DNA of 64,000 bases from Chloroflexota bacterium (GCA_018662365.1 JABJGH010000053.1:18760-82759); one strand, 5' to 3'. Counted from the stretch's first letter, positions 16,011-25,174 are shown. Numbers and translations are program-made. The notes: generated by a model from the letters alone, not told the origin.

Positions 16011-17316
16011 GTTTGCAGATTCTCCAATTCCAATTAAATCTGTAGGCGACCCTGATTGCCCACATTGCAAAGGCTTAGGTTATTTGGGCATGGATCATCC
16101 CGTGGGTCACCCGAACTTTGGGGAAGTGGAAATTTGCTCCTGCCGCGCAGAAGAAATTTCAGAATTAAACCAAAATCGTCTTTATGCTTTAAGTAATTTA
16201 AAAGAATTAAGAGAATTAACTTTCGAAAATTTCAATCCGAGAGGAAGGGTTGGGCTCAGACCCGTTCAGGCTGAATCCCTAGAATTAGCTCATACCCATG
16301 CCAAACAATTTGCTGGCAACATGAACGGTTGGTTGGTCTTACAAGGCATTTATGGTTCGGGAAAAACTCATCTAGCCGCTGCCATTTCCAATTTTGTCGT
16401 AGACTTGGGAATTCAATCCATTTTCCTAACCGTTCCCGATCTTTTGGACACCTTAAGATTTACGTATGACAACCCAAATGAATCCTTTGAAAATAAGTTT
16501 GATGAAATTAGAAATACACCCCTCCTGATATTAGATGATTTTGGGACCCAAAATGCAACAGAATGGGCTCAGGAAAAATTATTCCAGATCATAAACTTTC
16601 GTTATATCAATAAATTACCTTTGGTTATTACAACCAATCTAGACATGAAAGATATTGAAGGGCGAATAAGATCAAGATTAGAAGATCCTGAACTAGTCAC
16701 AAAGGTAAATATTCAGGCGCCAGACTATCGAAATCCCATGGATGACCGAGGGGATAATCGACTTTCTACATTACACCTCCATGGCGATCAAACCTTTGCA
16801 AATTTTCAATCTAGAAAAAATAAGGGGCTTCCTAAAGAACATTTAACCAATTTGCAGGAAGCTATAGATCAAGCCACAAAATATGCCGAATCTCCTAATG
16901 GATGGATTGTTTTCACTGGTACATATGGTTCTGGAAAAACCCATCTCGCCGCCGCGATTGCAAATTATCAATTAGACTTAGGTTTCTCACCCTCCTTTAT
17001 TGTTGTACCAGACTTATTAGATCATTTAAGGGCCACGTTCAATCCCAAAAGTTCTGTTAGTTATGACAGATTATTCGATGACATAAAGAAAACTAAATTA
17101 TTGATACTGGATGATCTAGGTACCCAATCTGCCACCCCTTGGGCGAAAGAAAAACTATATCAATTATTCAATCACCGTTATGCAGCTAAGCTCGCAACAG
17201 TGATAACAACATCAGATTATATTAAGGAAATTGATCCAAGAATAGAAAGCCGGATGCAAGATAATAGATTATGCAAGATTGTACCAATTACAGCCCCGGG
17301 GTTCACCGGGAAATAA
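15946..17316 (+). CDS. tandem AAA+ helicase-loader ATPase (two DnaC/DnaI-type domains)
   Basis: 456 aa, about twice the core length expected of a DnaC/DnaI loader ATPase. N-terminal zinc-binding CPHC (38-41) and CSC (64-66) as in DnaI-type loaders. AAA+ copy 1: Walker A GIYGSGKTH (134-142), Walker B LLILDDFG (193-200), sensor ITTN (228-231), arginine-finger region IRSRLED. Copy 2: GTYGSGKTH (325-333), LLILDDLG (385-392), ITTSD, IESRMQD. Both copies keep all catalytic motifs. ATG 15946 is preceded by GAAGAAGGT, so the 65-nt overlap with the DnaD gene is probably real. Expected to load DnaB onto single-stranded DNA at oriC. Confidence 0.85.
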   Translation: MSKPKKIEEVLKKTAKNIPNGKFADSPIPIKSVGDPDCPHCKGLGYLGMDHPVGHPNFGEVEICSCRAEEISELNQNRLYALSNLKELRELTFENFNPRGRVGLRPVQAESLELAHTHAKQFAGNMNGWLVLQGIYGSGKTHLAAAISNFVVDLGIQSIFLTVPDLLDTLRFTYDNPNESFENKFDEIRNTPLLILDDFGTQNATEWAQEKLFQIINFRYINKLPLVITTNLDMKDIEGRIRSRLEDPELVTKVNIQAPDYRNPMDDRGDNRLSTLHLHGDQTFANFQSRKNKGLPKEHLTNLQEAIDQATKYAESPNGWIVFTGTYGSGKTHLAAAIANYQLDLGFSPSFIVVPDLLDHLRATFNPKSSVSYDRLFDDIKKTKLLILDDLGTQSATPWAKEKLYQLFNHRYAAKLATVITTSDYIKEIDPRIESRMQDNRLCKIVPITAPGFTGK

Positions 17317-17363
17317 TTTAAAGGTTTTCTTCACTTCTCCTAAATTAATAGGTTAATTAACCC

Positions 17364-18974
17364 ATGCTCCGTCTAACTGATATTCGTTTACCTCTCAACC
17401 ATCCAGAAATTGCAATAAAAAACGCAATTCTGAAAAGAATTAATATCTCTGAAAAAGATTTGGTTCAGTTTAAAATATTCAAAAGAGGATATGACGCCCG
17501 CAAACACAATGATATTAGGTTGGTATATACAATTGACATAGAAGCAAAAAACGAAAAAGGGATTTTGTATAAGTTCCGAAAAAACAATCAAATAAAAATA
17601 AAACCAGATACCCAATATAAATTAGTTGCAAAAGCTGACCCAAATGTACAGGAAAGACCAATAATCATCGGCACCGGCCCATGCGGTATTTTTGCCGGTT
17701 TGGTTTTGGCTCAAATGGGATTTAATCCTATCCTTCTCGAAAGAGGGAAAAAGGTGAAGGAAAGGACTGAAGACACCTTTGGTTTTTGGCGGAAAGGAGA
17801 GTTAAATCCAGAATCTAATGTGCAATTTGGCGAGGGCGGTGCTGGCACATTTTCAGACGGAAAATTGCATACTCAAACCAAAGATAAGAATAACCGAGGC
17901 AGAAAAGTTCTTGAGGAATTTGTTGCCGCTGGCGCACCAAATGAAATTCTTTATATTAGCAAACCCCATATAGGTACTCTAAAATTAGTTAAGATCGTTA
18001 AAAATATGAGGAACAAGATCATTGATCTAGGTGGTGAGGTGCGCTTCCAATCTAGAGTCGATGATTTGATAATTAAGGATAGTCAGGTACTTGGAGTCGT
18101 ATTAAGCAACGGAGAAGAAATTCTAAGTAAGCATGTCATCTTGGCCATTGGTCATAGTGCCAGGGATACCTTTGAAATGCTTCTTAAGAAAGATATCAAT
18201 ATTGAAGCAAAATCCTTTTCAATTGGTCTTCGCATCGAACACCCCCAGGGTCTTATTGATACTTGTCAATTTGGAGAAAATGCGGGTAACCCAATCCTCG
18301 GTGCCGCAGATTATAAATTGGTGCACCATGGCAGCAATGGCAGGTCTGTTTATACCTTTTGTATGTGCCCCGGGGGAACCGTACTTGCTTCTTCCTCAGA
18401 ACCAAATTCGATCGTCACAAATGGCATGAGTCAATATTCAAGAAATGAGGGCAATGCGAACAGTGCTATTGTCGTGGAAGTATCTCCCAAAGATTTCCCC
18501 GGGAATCCTCTTGCAGGAATTGATTTTCAAAGAAAGTGGGAAAAAGCTGCCTTTATATTAGGCGGTGAGAATTATGATGCACCGGGGCAATTACTTGGAG
18601 ATTTTATGGCAAACCGCCCTTCGAAAAATTTCGGAGATGTAATGCCTTCCTATAAACCGGGTGTAAAACTTGGGAGTTTAGATTCTTGCCTTCCCGACTA
18701 TGTACTAACTTCAATCCGAGAAGCCCTCCCCTTCTTTAATAAAAAGATCAAAGGGTTTTTATTGGACGATGCAATTCTTACTGGCGTTGAAACCCGAACG
18801 TCATCTCCCATTCGAATCATAAGAGATAAAAGCCATCAAAGTATTTCCCTAAAGGGTCTTTATCCTTCAGGAGAAGGTGCGGGCTATGCAGGGGGAATAT
18901 TATCTTCAGCCGTAGATGGAATAAAAGCCGCAGAAGCTGTTGCCTTTAATATACTAAACCTCGATATTTCCTAA
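17364..18974 (+). CDS. FAD-dependent dehydrogenase of the COG2509 family
   Basis: 536 aa. The N-terminal domain (LRLTDIRLPLNHPEIAIKNAILKRINI ... FKRGYDARKHNDIRLVYTIDIE) is typical of the uncharacterised COG2509 family. Then a Rossmann dinucleotide motif IIGTGPCGIFAGLVLAQMG at about 101-119, FGEGGAGTFSDGKLHTQTKD, SIGLRIEHPQGLID and a C-terminal LYPSGEGAGYAGGILSSAVDGIKAAEAV FAD-contact segment. The reaction is unknown. The 47-nt gap from the loader gene suggests possible read-through from the replication cluster. Confidence 0.85.
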   Translation: MLRLTDIRLPLNHPEIAIKNAILKRINISEKDLVQFKIFKRGYDARKHNDIRLVYTIDIEAKNEKGILYKFRKNNQIKIKPDTQYKLVAKADPNVQERPIIIGTGPCGIFAGLVLAQMGFNPILLERGKKVKERTEDTFGFWRKGELNPESNVQFGEGGAGTFSDGKLHTQTKDKNNRGRKVLEEFVAAGAPNEILYISKPHIGTLKLVKIVKNMRNKIIDLGGEVRFQSRVDDLIIKDSQVLGVVLSNGEEILSKHVILAIGHSARDTFEMLLKKDINIEAKSFSIGLRIEHPQGLIDTCQFGENAGNPILGAADYKLVHHGSNGRSVYTFCMCPGGTVLASSSEPNSIVTNGMSQYSRNEGNANSAIVVEVSPKDFPGNPLAGIDFQRKWEKAAFILGGENYDAPGQLLGDFMANRPSKNFGDVMPSYKPGVKLGSLDSCLPDYVLTSIREALPFFNKKIKGFLLDDAILTGVETRTSSPIRIIRDKSHQSISLKGLYPSGEGAGYAGGILSSAVDGIKAAEAVAFNILNLDIS

Positions 18975-19181
18975 TAACCAAAATCCATTTCCTCATTTAA
19001 TACTTATGATTTTATTGATATTTATTATCCAATTTGTTATAATTCAAATTATATTGATTAATTTCTAAAACTTTTAAGTTTAGGGAAATAAAAAAAATTA
19101 TAAATCCAAATTTCCTATTTAAAAATTAGAAATTTAGTTACAACTTATTCTTGTTATAAAAAATACATTGGAGAAATTACT

Positions 19182-20246
19182 TTGAAATATCTATACGTTA
19201 TTTTTACAAAATTGCCGAAAACTCTTCGTAACTCATTTAAAATATTTCCCCTCCTACTAATTTTCACTTTTCAAGTTTTCCTTTCTTCTTGTGTTTCCAA
19301 TGATATCGAAACTCAGGAGAGCCTGATTATATACTCTGGTCGGAGTGAAAGCCTAGTGGGACCAATTATTGAAAGTTTTATTGAATCGACCGGCATTCAG
19401 GTGGATGTGCGCTATGGCGGCACGGCAGAGCTAGCAGCAACGCTATTGGAAGAAGGAGATTCTTCCCCCGCCGACCTCTTTTTTGCTCAAGACCCCGGCG
19501 GTTTGGGAGCTGTTGCTGAACAAGGGATGTTATCTGCCTTACCTGAGGATATGCTAAGTTTAGTCGATCCAAGGTTTATTGATCCCTCTGGCAATTGGGT
19601 GGGCATCTCTGGTAGGGCTAGAGTCATTGTGTACAACACCGATACTCTTTCACCGGAGGATTTACCCACCGATCTTCAGGGATTCACCGATCCAAAATGG
19701 AAAGGGAAAATTGGGCTCCCCCCCACGAATACATCCTTTCAAACAATGCTCACCGGAATGCGAGAAATTTGGGGCGAAGCCGAAACTAAACTTTGGCTGG
19801 AGGGTATTTTAGAAAATGATCCGGTTTATTATGAAAAGAATACCCCTACCGTTGCAGCCGTTGCCGCGGGAGAGGTAGAAGTCGGATTTGTAAATCATTA
19901 TTACTTATATCGATTTTTAGCAGAAGAAGGGGAAAGTTTTTCCGCCCGTAATTACTTTTTGCCTTCAGGCGGTCCAGGTTCTTTGATTTTAGTATCAGCA
20001 ATTGGTGTTATTGAAAGTTCTGATAATTTCGAAAATGCAGAAAAATTTATTCAATTTTTACTTTCAAATGAAGCCCAGCAATATTTTGCTAACGAGACCT
20101 TTGAATATCCATTAATCGAGGGTATTTCTATCCCGGCAAACCTCCCTCCAATTGAAAACTTAAATTCGGTCAATATTTCCCTGGGAGACCTAGTAGATCT
20201 TGATGGCACGATAAAAATGCTTCAAGAAGTGGAAATGTTACCCTAA
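19182..20246 (+). CDS. Fe(III)-type ABC transporter substrate-binding lipoprotein
   Basis: 354 aa, FbpA/FutA-like. Lipoprotein signal with a hydrophobic stretch ending FLSSC at about residue 37. Mature domain starts LIIYSGRSESLVGPIIESF; VDVRYGGTAELAATLLEEG and NTPTVAAVAAGEVEVGFVNHYYLYRFL follow. The HYYLYR tyrosines match the iron-coordinating pair of this family. TTG start at 19182 behind TTGGAGA. The 200-nt upstream gap is very AT-rich with a TATAAT near 19039 and several short inverted repeats; no clear Fur box. First gene of a three-gene importer. Confidence 0.88.
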   Translation: MKYLYVIFTKLPKTLRNSFKIFPLLLIFTFQVFLSSCVSNDIETQESLIIYSGRSESLVGPIIESFIESTGIQVDVRYGGTAELAATLLEEGDSSPADLFFAQDPGGLGAVAEQGMLSALPEDMLSLVDPRFIDPSGNWVGISGRARVIVYNTDTLSPEDLPTDLQGFTDPKWKGKIGLPPTNTSFQTMLTGMREIWGEAETKLWLEGILENDPVYYEKNTPTVAAVAAGEVEVGFVNHYYLYRFLAEEGESFSARNYFLPSGGPGSLILVSAIGVIESSDNFENAEKFIQFLLSNEAQQYFANETFEYPLIEGISIPANLPPIENLNSVNISLGDLVDLDGTIKMLQEVEMLP

Positions 20247-20250
20247 TTTG

Positions 20251-21837
20251 ATGAAAACCAAACGACCGAGCTTAAAATCCGTTTTTGTTTTATGGATTCC
20301 CTCAATCTTGATTACTCTCGGAATTTTGCTTCCCTTGATATATCTGGTTATTCGGGCATATGATGCAAATATCGACGCGTGGTCTTTGTTATTAAAATCA
20401 AGCACAATTAAAACTTTGGGAAGAACTGTATGGCTGGCAGTTTGGGTTACCCTTTTCTCAATATTGGTAGCTTTGCCACTTGCTTGGCTAACCACCAGAA
20501 GTGATATTCCCTTTAAAAGAATGTGGGCAATTTTAACCCCCCTCCCCCTAGTCATTCCCAGTTATGTGGGCGCCTATTTACTAGTGTCCATGCTAGGACC
20601 AAGGGGAATGGTCCAACAATGGTTAGAAGGAAGCCTAGGCATTTCTAGATTACCAGAAATCTACGGTTTCCCCGGGGCTTTATATATTCTCACTGTGCTA
20701 AGTTTTCCCTTTATTTTACTGAGTATAAGATCCTCTTTACAGCGCGTAGACCCAAGCTTAGAAGAAGCTTCAAGAAGTTTAGGGAACAATGCCTGGCAAA
20801 CCTTTTGGAAAGTAATTTTTCCTCAATTAAAACCTGCCATCCTAACCGGAAGCCTTTTGGTCGTCCTGTATGTACTACGAGATTTTGGCGCAGTTTCGAT
20901 AATGAGATATAACACCTTTACCCGCGTGATTTATATCCAATACCAATCTTCATTTGACAGAAGTACGGCTGCGATCCTTTCTCTAGTACTTGTCAGCTTG
21001 ACAATAATTATTCTAATAATTAAACAAGTTAGCCAAAACAGGGCAATTATCGAAAGAAGCGATTCTAAAAACACCCGTCCCCCCCCAATTATCCCCTTAG
21101 GAAAATGGCGATGGCCAGCGTTAATTTTTTGCTCCTCAATAGTTATCGTGACTCTCATTATTCCCGGTTCTAATTTGATTTACTGGGTCCTTCGCGGCGT
21201 TCAGGCTGGAGAAAAGATCGGCAATTTATGGGAAGCTACTCAAAATTCAATACTTGCTTCAGGTTTGGCAGCAGTCCTCATTTTAATCGCCGCAATTCCA
21301 ATTGCAATTATTTCGGTCCGCTATCCAAACAAATTGAGTGGAATGATCGAGAGAACTACGTATTTATCCTTTGCCTTACCCGGCATTGTAGTAGCATTAG
21401 CCCTGGTCTTTTTCGGTTCAAATTACGTAAGCGCTCTTTATCAAAGTCTCCCTCTTCTTCTTTTTGCTTATCTCGTATTATTTCTTCCAGAGGCAGTAGG
21501 CTCCGTAAAAACTTCCTTACAACAAATTAACCCAAATTTAGAAGAAGCGGCAAGAAGCCTAGGCAGTCAACCATTTCGAGTATTTCAAAAGATCACATTC
21601 CCCCTTGTCAGGCCCGGGTTGGTGGCTGGTTTTGGCCTTGTATTCCTAACTACTATGAAAGAACTTTCCGCGACCCTGATCCTATCCCCCATCGGGTATA
21701 AAACATTAGCCATCGGAGTTTGGGACGCAGTTTCTGAAGCATTTTTTGCGAGGGCCGCAGCCCCTGCATTATTGATCATCTTAATCTCCTCAGTGCCATT
21801 AGCATTAATGACATTTAGAAAAGAAAGGAAATACTAA
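20251..21837 (+). CDS. Fe(III)-type ABC transporter permease, fused two-domain form
   Basis: 528 aa, about twelve TM helices arranged as two permease repeats, as in FbpB/SfuB. Each repeat has its own EAA coupling loop: LEEASRSLGNNAWQTFWKVIFPQLKPAILTGSLL and LEEAARSLGSQPFRVFQKITFPLVRPGLVAGFGL. The ATG at 20251 is chosen over the adjacent TTG in the track. Four nt after the binding-protein stop, ten nt before the ATPase. Together the three genes import ferric iron or a related cation complex. Confidence 0.9.
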   Translation: MKTKRPSLKSVFVLWIPSILITLGILLPLIYLVIRAYDANIDAWSLLLKSSTIKTLGRTVWLAVWVTLFSILVALPLAWLTTRSDIPFKRMWAILTPLPLVIPSYVGAYLLVSMLGPRGMVQQWLEGSLGISRLPEIYGFPGALYILTVLSFPFILLSIRSSLQRVDPSLEEASRSLGNNAWQTFWKVIFPQLKPAILTGSLLVVLYVLRDFGAVSIMRYNTFTRVIYIQYQSSFDRSTAAILSLVLVSLTIIILIIKQVSQNRAIIERSDSKNTRPPPIIPLGKWRWPALIFCSSIVIVTLIIPGSNLIYWVLRGVQAGEKIGNLWEATQNSILASGLAAVLILIAAIPIAIISVRYPNKLSGMIERTTYLSFALPGIVVALALVFFGSNYVSALYQSLPLLLFAYLVLFLPEAVGSVKTSLQQINPNLEEAARSLGSQPFRVFQKITFPLVRPGLVAGFGLVFLTTMKELSATLILSPIGYKTLAIGVWDAVSEAFFARAAAPALLIILISSVPLALMTFRKERKY

Positions 21838-21847
21838 AAAGGTTTTT

Positions 21848-22900
21848 ATGCAACAATATTCGGTCATCACAGAAAATTTAAATAAATCTTTCGATGTGGA
21901 TTCTGTATTAAAAAATCTTGATCTGAAGATTATAAAGGGTGAGATCATGGCCATTGTAGGACCAAGTGGTTGTGGAAAAACAACAACTCTCAGATTAATC
22001 GCCGGATTTGAACAACCTGACAAAGGAAAAATTATCTTGGGAGATACCATTGTCGCCGATGAGAAAACCTTTCTTCCTCCTGAAAAAAGAGGGGTTGGCA
22101 TGGTATTTCAAGATTTTGCCCTTTTCCCCCACTTAACCGTTGCGGAAAACATCTCTTTTGGTATTAAGTCTAAAGATAAAGAAAAAATAAGAGAAGAAGT
22201 AGACTCCCTACTGGAATTGGTAGCTCTAAATAATCTGGGAGATAGATTTCCCCATGAATTATCAGGTGGGCAACGTCAAAGAGTATCGTTGGCACGTGCT
22301 TTAGCACCCAAACCTGACCTAATATTAATGGACGAACCTTTTAGTAATATTGATGCCGATACACGGCTCATAATACGGGAAGAAGTAAGGAAAATACTCA
22401 AGAAATTAAAAACTACTGCAATTTTTGTGACCCATGATCAAGAAGAAGCTCTCTTTATGGGAGATCGACTCGCGGTTATGAATGAGGGAGAACTGGAACA
22501 AATAGGAACTCCAGAAAATGTATTTCAACAACCAAAATCTCGCTTTGTGGCTGAGTTTATGGGCAACACCGATTTTATTCCTGGGGTTATTTCCAAAAAA
22601 GGAATAAAAACCGAAATCGGAGAACTTGAACAAAGAATTAATCTACCGATCGGAACAAAAATTGATATAGCCGTCCGGTTTGACGATCTAAAATTAAAAA
22701 AATCAAAAAAACCAAACGCAATTGTTCTAGCTCGTCACTTTAAGGGGTCGATGAATATTTACCGATTACAACTTCCCTCAGGAAATATATTGCATGCCTA
22801 TGCCAAACATACAAAAACTATCGAACTAGGTAAATTCGTAAAGGTTAAACTAGATCCCGGTCACGATCTCGCCTGTTTCATAGGCGAAAAAGCATTATAG
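21848..22900 (+). CDS. Fe(III)-type ABC transporter ATP-binding protein
   Basis: 350 aa FbpC-like ATPase. Walker A GPSGCGKTTT (about 38-47), Q-loop MVFQDFALFPHLTV, signature LSGGQRQRVSLARALAPKP, Walker B LILMDEPFSNID, switch VTHDQEEALFMGDRLAVM. The C-terminal extension of about 110 residues after FVAEFMGNTDFIPGVI is a TOBE-like regulatory domain usual in this subfamily. Companion of the two preceding genes. Confidence 0.92.
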   Translation: MQQYSVITENLNKSFDVDSVLKNLDLKIIKGEIMAIVGPSGCGKTTTLRLIAGFEQPDKGKIILGDTIVADEKTFLPPEKRGVGMVFQDFALFPHLTVAENISFGIKSKDKEKIREEVDSLLELVALNNLGDRFPHELSGGQRQRVSLARALAPKPDLILMDEPFSNIDADTRLIIREEVRKILKKLKTTAIFVTHDQEEALFMGDRLAVMNEGELEQIGTPENVFQQPKSRFVAEFMGNTDFIPGVISKKGIKTEIGELEQRINLPIGTKIDIAVRFDDLKLKKSKKPNAIVLARHFKGSMNIYRLQLPSGNILHAYAKHTKTIELGKFVKVKLDPGHDLACFIGEKAL

Positions 22901-22975
22901 AAAGAAATCTTGCATTTATTAATTCATATTATCAAAGCATATTCTCAATCATTCGCAGAATATTTCATTCCGATG

Positions 22976-22981
22976 TATAAT
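22976..22981 (+). promoter_or_regulatory. -10 element upstream of phoU
   Basis: TATAAT in GATGTATAATTTGG lies 19 nt before the phoU ATG (23001), with GTGAGG as the Shine-Dalgarno in between. This indicates phoU has its own promoter rather than only read-through from the iron importer. No good -35 was found. Confidence 0.45.
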
Positions 22982-23000
22982 TTGGAAAAGTGAGGTTTAA

Positions 23001-23663
23001 ATGTCCAGAGAAACATTAGAACGCAAAGAAGAAGAATTATTAGATGAGATATTAATTCTTGGAAAAATGGTTGAAACCGCGATGTTAGATGCTGTCGAGG
23101 CTTTGCGTACCCGTGACATGGAAGCCTCCAAAAAGGTTTTGGAGCTTGACAAGGAAATCAATTTAAAAAGGTTTGATATTGAAAAAGAAACCTTGATCAC
23201 GATTGCCACCCAACAACCCATGGCTACTGATTTGCGAATATTGGCCTCAGTCTTTGAAGTCAGTACTGAGCTTGAAAGAATGGGTGATTATGCAAAAGGT
23301 ATCGCCAAGATTAATATTCGAATGGGTACTGAAGCTCTCTTAAAACCTCTTATTGATATTCCAAAAATGGCAAAAATTGCCCTTTCAATGCTCAATAAAT
23401 CCTTAACCGCTTTTGTTGAAGGGGACGAAAAAGCTGCTAGAATAATTTACCTTGAAGATGATAAAGTAGACGCCCTTTACGAGAAGATCTACCGTGAATT
23501 GATCGGAATTGCAGCTAAAGATCCAGAATTGGTGGATAAGGCAAATAATCTTCTTTGGGCTTGCCATAATATTGAACGTTTAGCAGACCGGGTAACAAAT
23601 ATTTGCGAAAGAACAATTTTTGTAGTCACCGGCGAACTTGTCGAATTGGCAGATGCATTTTAA
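23001..23663 (+). CDS. phoU: phosphate signalling protein PhoU
   Basis: 220 aa, all-helical, two PhoU bundles. Conserved repeats are visible: ATQQPMATDLRILASVFEVSTELERMGDYAKGIAKINIRM in the first half and LLWACHNIERLADRVTNICERTIFVVTGEL in the second. PhoU couples Pst transporter state to phosphate regulation; it acts at the inner membrane face. Here it is separated from pstSCAB by about 19 kb and no PhoR-type kinase is nearby. Confidence 0.93.
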   Translation: MSRETLERKEEELLDEILILGKMVETAMLDAVEALRTRDMEASKKVLELDKEINLKRFDIEKETLITIATQQPMATDLRILASVFEVSTELERMGDYAKGIAKINIRMGTEALLKPLIDIPKMAKIALSMLNKSLTAFVEGDEKAARIIYLEDDKVDALYEKIYRELIGIAAKDPELVDKANNLLWACHNIERLADRVTNICERTIFVVTGELVELADAF

Positions 23664-23737
23664 AAAATAATAATTTCTTCAAGTTATTATAAATTTGAAT
23701 TTTCACCTGCTATCCCACTGAAAAGGAGGTGTTGCTA

Positions 23738-23797
23738 ATGATTAGTTTCTGTACCAAAACAGGCACTGTGGCAACCCTTCTTCTCTCAGATAATTAG
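23738..23797 (+). CDS. putative 19-aa leader peptide
   Basis: ATG at 23738 preceded by AAAAGGAGGTG, the strongest Shine-Dalgarno seen in the window, 6 nt away. Encodes MISFCTKTGTVATLLLSDN then TAG. Codons 9-12 form the 5' arm of the 10-bp hairpin, so translation would open that hairpin. No strong run of one amino acid; three consecutive Leu and several Thr codons. Too short for the ORF track. Existence of translation is inferred. Confidence 0.4.
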   Translation: MISFCTKTGTVATLLLSDN

Positions 23798-23817
23798 GGA
23801 AACCACAGTGCCGAATT

Positions 23818-23847
23818 GAGTGTCGCCCATGGCGGCACTCGTTTTTT
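23818..23847 (+). terminator. intrinsic terminator upstream of the HI0933-family flavoprotein
   Basis: GAGTGTCGCC (23818-23827) pairs with GGCGGCACTC (23831-23840) over 10 bp with one G-U pair and a CAT loop, followed by GTTTTTT. Lies 26 nt before the ATG at 23873. Confidence 0.75.
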
Positions 23848-23872
23848 ATTAACAAAGAATACACATAAAATT

Positions 23873-25117
23873 ATGGATAATTTCGATCTAGTAGTCATTG
23901 GTGGAGGAGCGGCCGGCTTTTTCGCAGCAGTCTCAGCTAAAACAAAGAATTCTAATCTCAATATTTTGATCATTGAGAAAAGCAATAAATTACTATCAAA
24001 AGTATTGGTTTCAGGTGGTGGAAGATGCAATTTAACCCACGCATGTTATGAGCCTGCAAAATTAGTCGAAAATTATCCCCGGGGCTCAAAGGAATTGCTA
24101 GGCCCCTTTTTTCAATTTCAACCTGCCGATACGATTGAATGGTTTGACGGCCATGGCGTTAAAACGAAGGTCGAAAAAGACGGGCGTGTTTTCCCTGCGT
24201 CGGATAAATCCTCAACAATCGCAAATTGTCTCATGGATCAGGCTACTAAACTCAATATCAGAGTCTACGAAAATTCTCATGCGAATTCCATAAATTATCA
24301 AAGCAAAAAATTCGAGATTCATTTATCCAATAATTCCGTAATTTCCGCCAACAAGGTTTTGATAGCTACCGGGGGAATATCAAAAAATGCTCATGAATTA
24401 ATTGATAATTTTGGACATACCATTATCCCCCCCGTTCCATCATTATTTACTTTTAATATTCAAGATCCACGAATTGAAGGCCTTCTTGGCATATCGGTTC
24501 CTGAAGTAGAATTAAAGATTAGTTTCATTTCCACGAAAAATAAATCAAAGGAATTTATATCTAAGGGACCCTTACTGATTACTCATTGGGGGATTAGTGG
24601 CCCAGCAGTATTAAAACTTTCAGCCCTAGCCGCAAGATATTTGCATGAAGAAAACTACAAGTCCACGGTAAGTATCGATTGGATTCCCCAGATTCCTAAA
24701 ACTGAAGTATTAAACTACCTATATGAAGAAAAGAAGATCCATCCCAAGAAGAAAGCCGAAAGCACCAATATCAATGGTTGGATGCCCTCCCGATTATGGA
24801 AAAGACTTATCCATGCAACAGGAATTCAGGCAGATCAAACTTGGGGAGAAATATCTAACACCAAATTACAAAAATTTTCAGAGCAACTGAAAAACGGGAT
24901 ATTTAATATATCAGGTAAGGGAATATTTAAAGAGGAGTTTGTAACCTGTGGTGGGGTGAAACTAAGTGAAGTGAATTTTAAAACTATGGAAAGCAAAATC
25001 CAGCCAGGATTATACTTTGCTGGAGAAATTTTAGATATTGATGGATTAACCGGGGGTTTCAATTTCCAATCTGCCTGGACGACCGCTTGGATTGCTGCTC
25101 AATCAATAGGAAATTAG
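23873..25117 (+). CDS. HI0933/BaiN-family flavoprotein
   Basis: 414 aa. N-terminal FAD motif LVVIGGGAAGFFAAVSA, then LLSKVLVSGGGRCNLTHACYEP, the characteristic family block, RVFPASDKSSTIANCLMD, LLITHWGISGPAVLKLSA, and the C-terminal TCGGVKLSEVNFKTMESKIQPGLYFAGEILDIDGLTGGFNFQSAWTTAWIAAQSIG. Members are NAD(P)/FAD oxidoreductases of mostly unknown substrate; BaiN was implicated in bile-acid dehydroxylation, which need not apply here. The track start (23816) would read through the terminator hairpin, so ATG 23873 is chosen; its ribosome site is weak. Confidence 0.88.
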   Translation: MDNFDLVVIGGGAAGFFAAVSAKTKNSNLNILIIEKSNKLLSKVLVSGGGRCNLTHACYEPAKLVENYPRGSKELLGPFFQFQPADTIEWFDGHGVKTKVEKDGRVFPASDKSSTIANCLMDQATKLNIRVYENSHANSINYQSKKFEIHLSNNSVISANKVLIATGGISKNAHELIDNFGHTIIPPVPSLFTFNIQDPRIEGLLGISVPEVELKISFISTKNKSKEFISKGPLLITHWGISGPAVLKLSALAARYLHEENYKSTVSIDWIPQIPKTEVLNYLYEEKKIHPKKKAESTNINGWMPSRLWKRLIHATGIQADQTWGEISNTKLQKFSEQLKNGIFNISGKGIFKEEFVTCGGVKLSEVNFKTMESKIQPGLYFAGEILDIDGLTGGFNFQSAWTTAWIAAQSIGN

Positions 25118-25174
25118 CCAATCTGATTTCGACTATAATTATTCGAATAGAATAAAATAACAGAAAGGAAATTT

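Larger units (their letters stand above)
23704..23847 (+). promoter_or_regulatory. structured leader with tiny ORF and terminator (attenuator-like)
   Basis: Between phoU and the HI0933-family gene. In order: CACCTgCT (23704-23711) can pair with AGgAGGTG, covering a near-perfect Shine-Dalgarno; a 19-codon ORF; a perfect 10-bp hairpin GGCACTGTGG (23762-23771) / CCACAGTGCC (23803-23812) with a second inner stem CCCT/AGGG; then a terminator hairpin. AGTGCC of the first hairpin (23807-23812) can alternatively pair with GGCACT inside the terminator (23834-23839). That mutual exclusion is the layout of an attenuator. It could also be an independent small RNA or simply the phoU terminator region. Confidence 0.5.

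Noticed and set aside
19040-19181. Fur-type operator before the Fe(III) importer
   Set aside because: Several short AT-rich inverted repeats exist (for example AAATTTC/GAAATTT), but none resembles a GATAATGATAATCATTATC-type box or the dtxR palindromes.
23816-23872. GTG 23816 as the start of the HI0933-family flavoprotein
   Set aside because: The extra 19 codons read through a terminator hairpin and its T-run; the family begins at the FAD motif just after ATG 23873.
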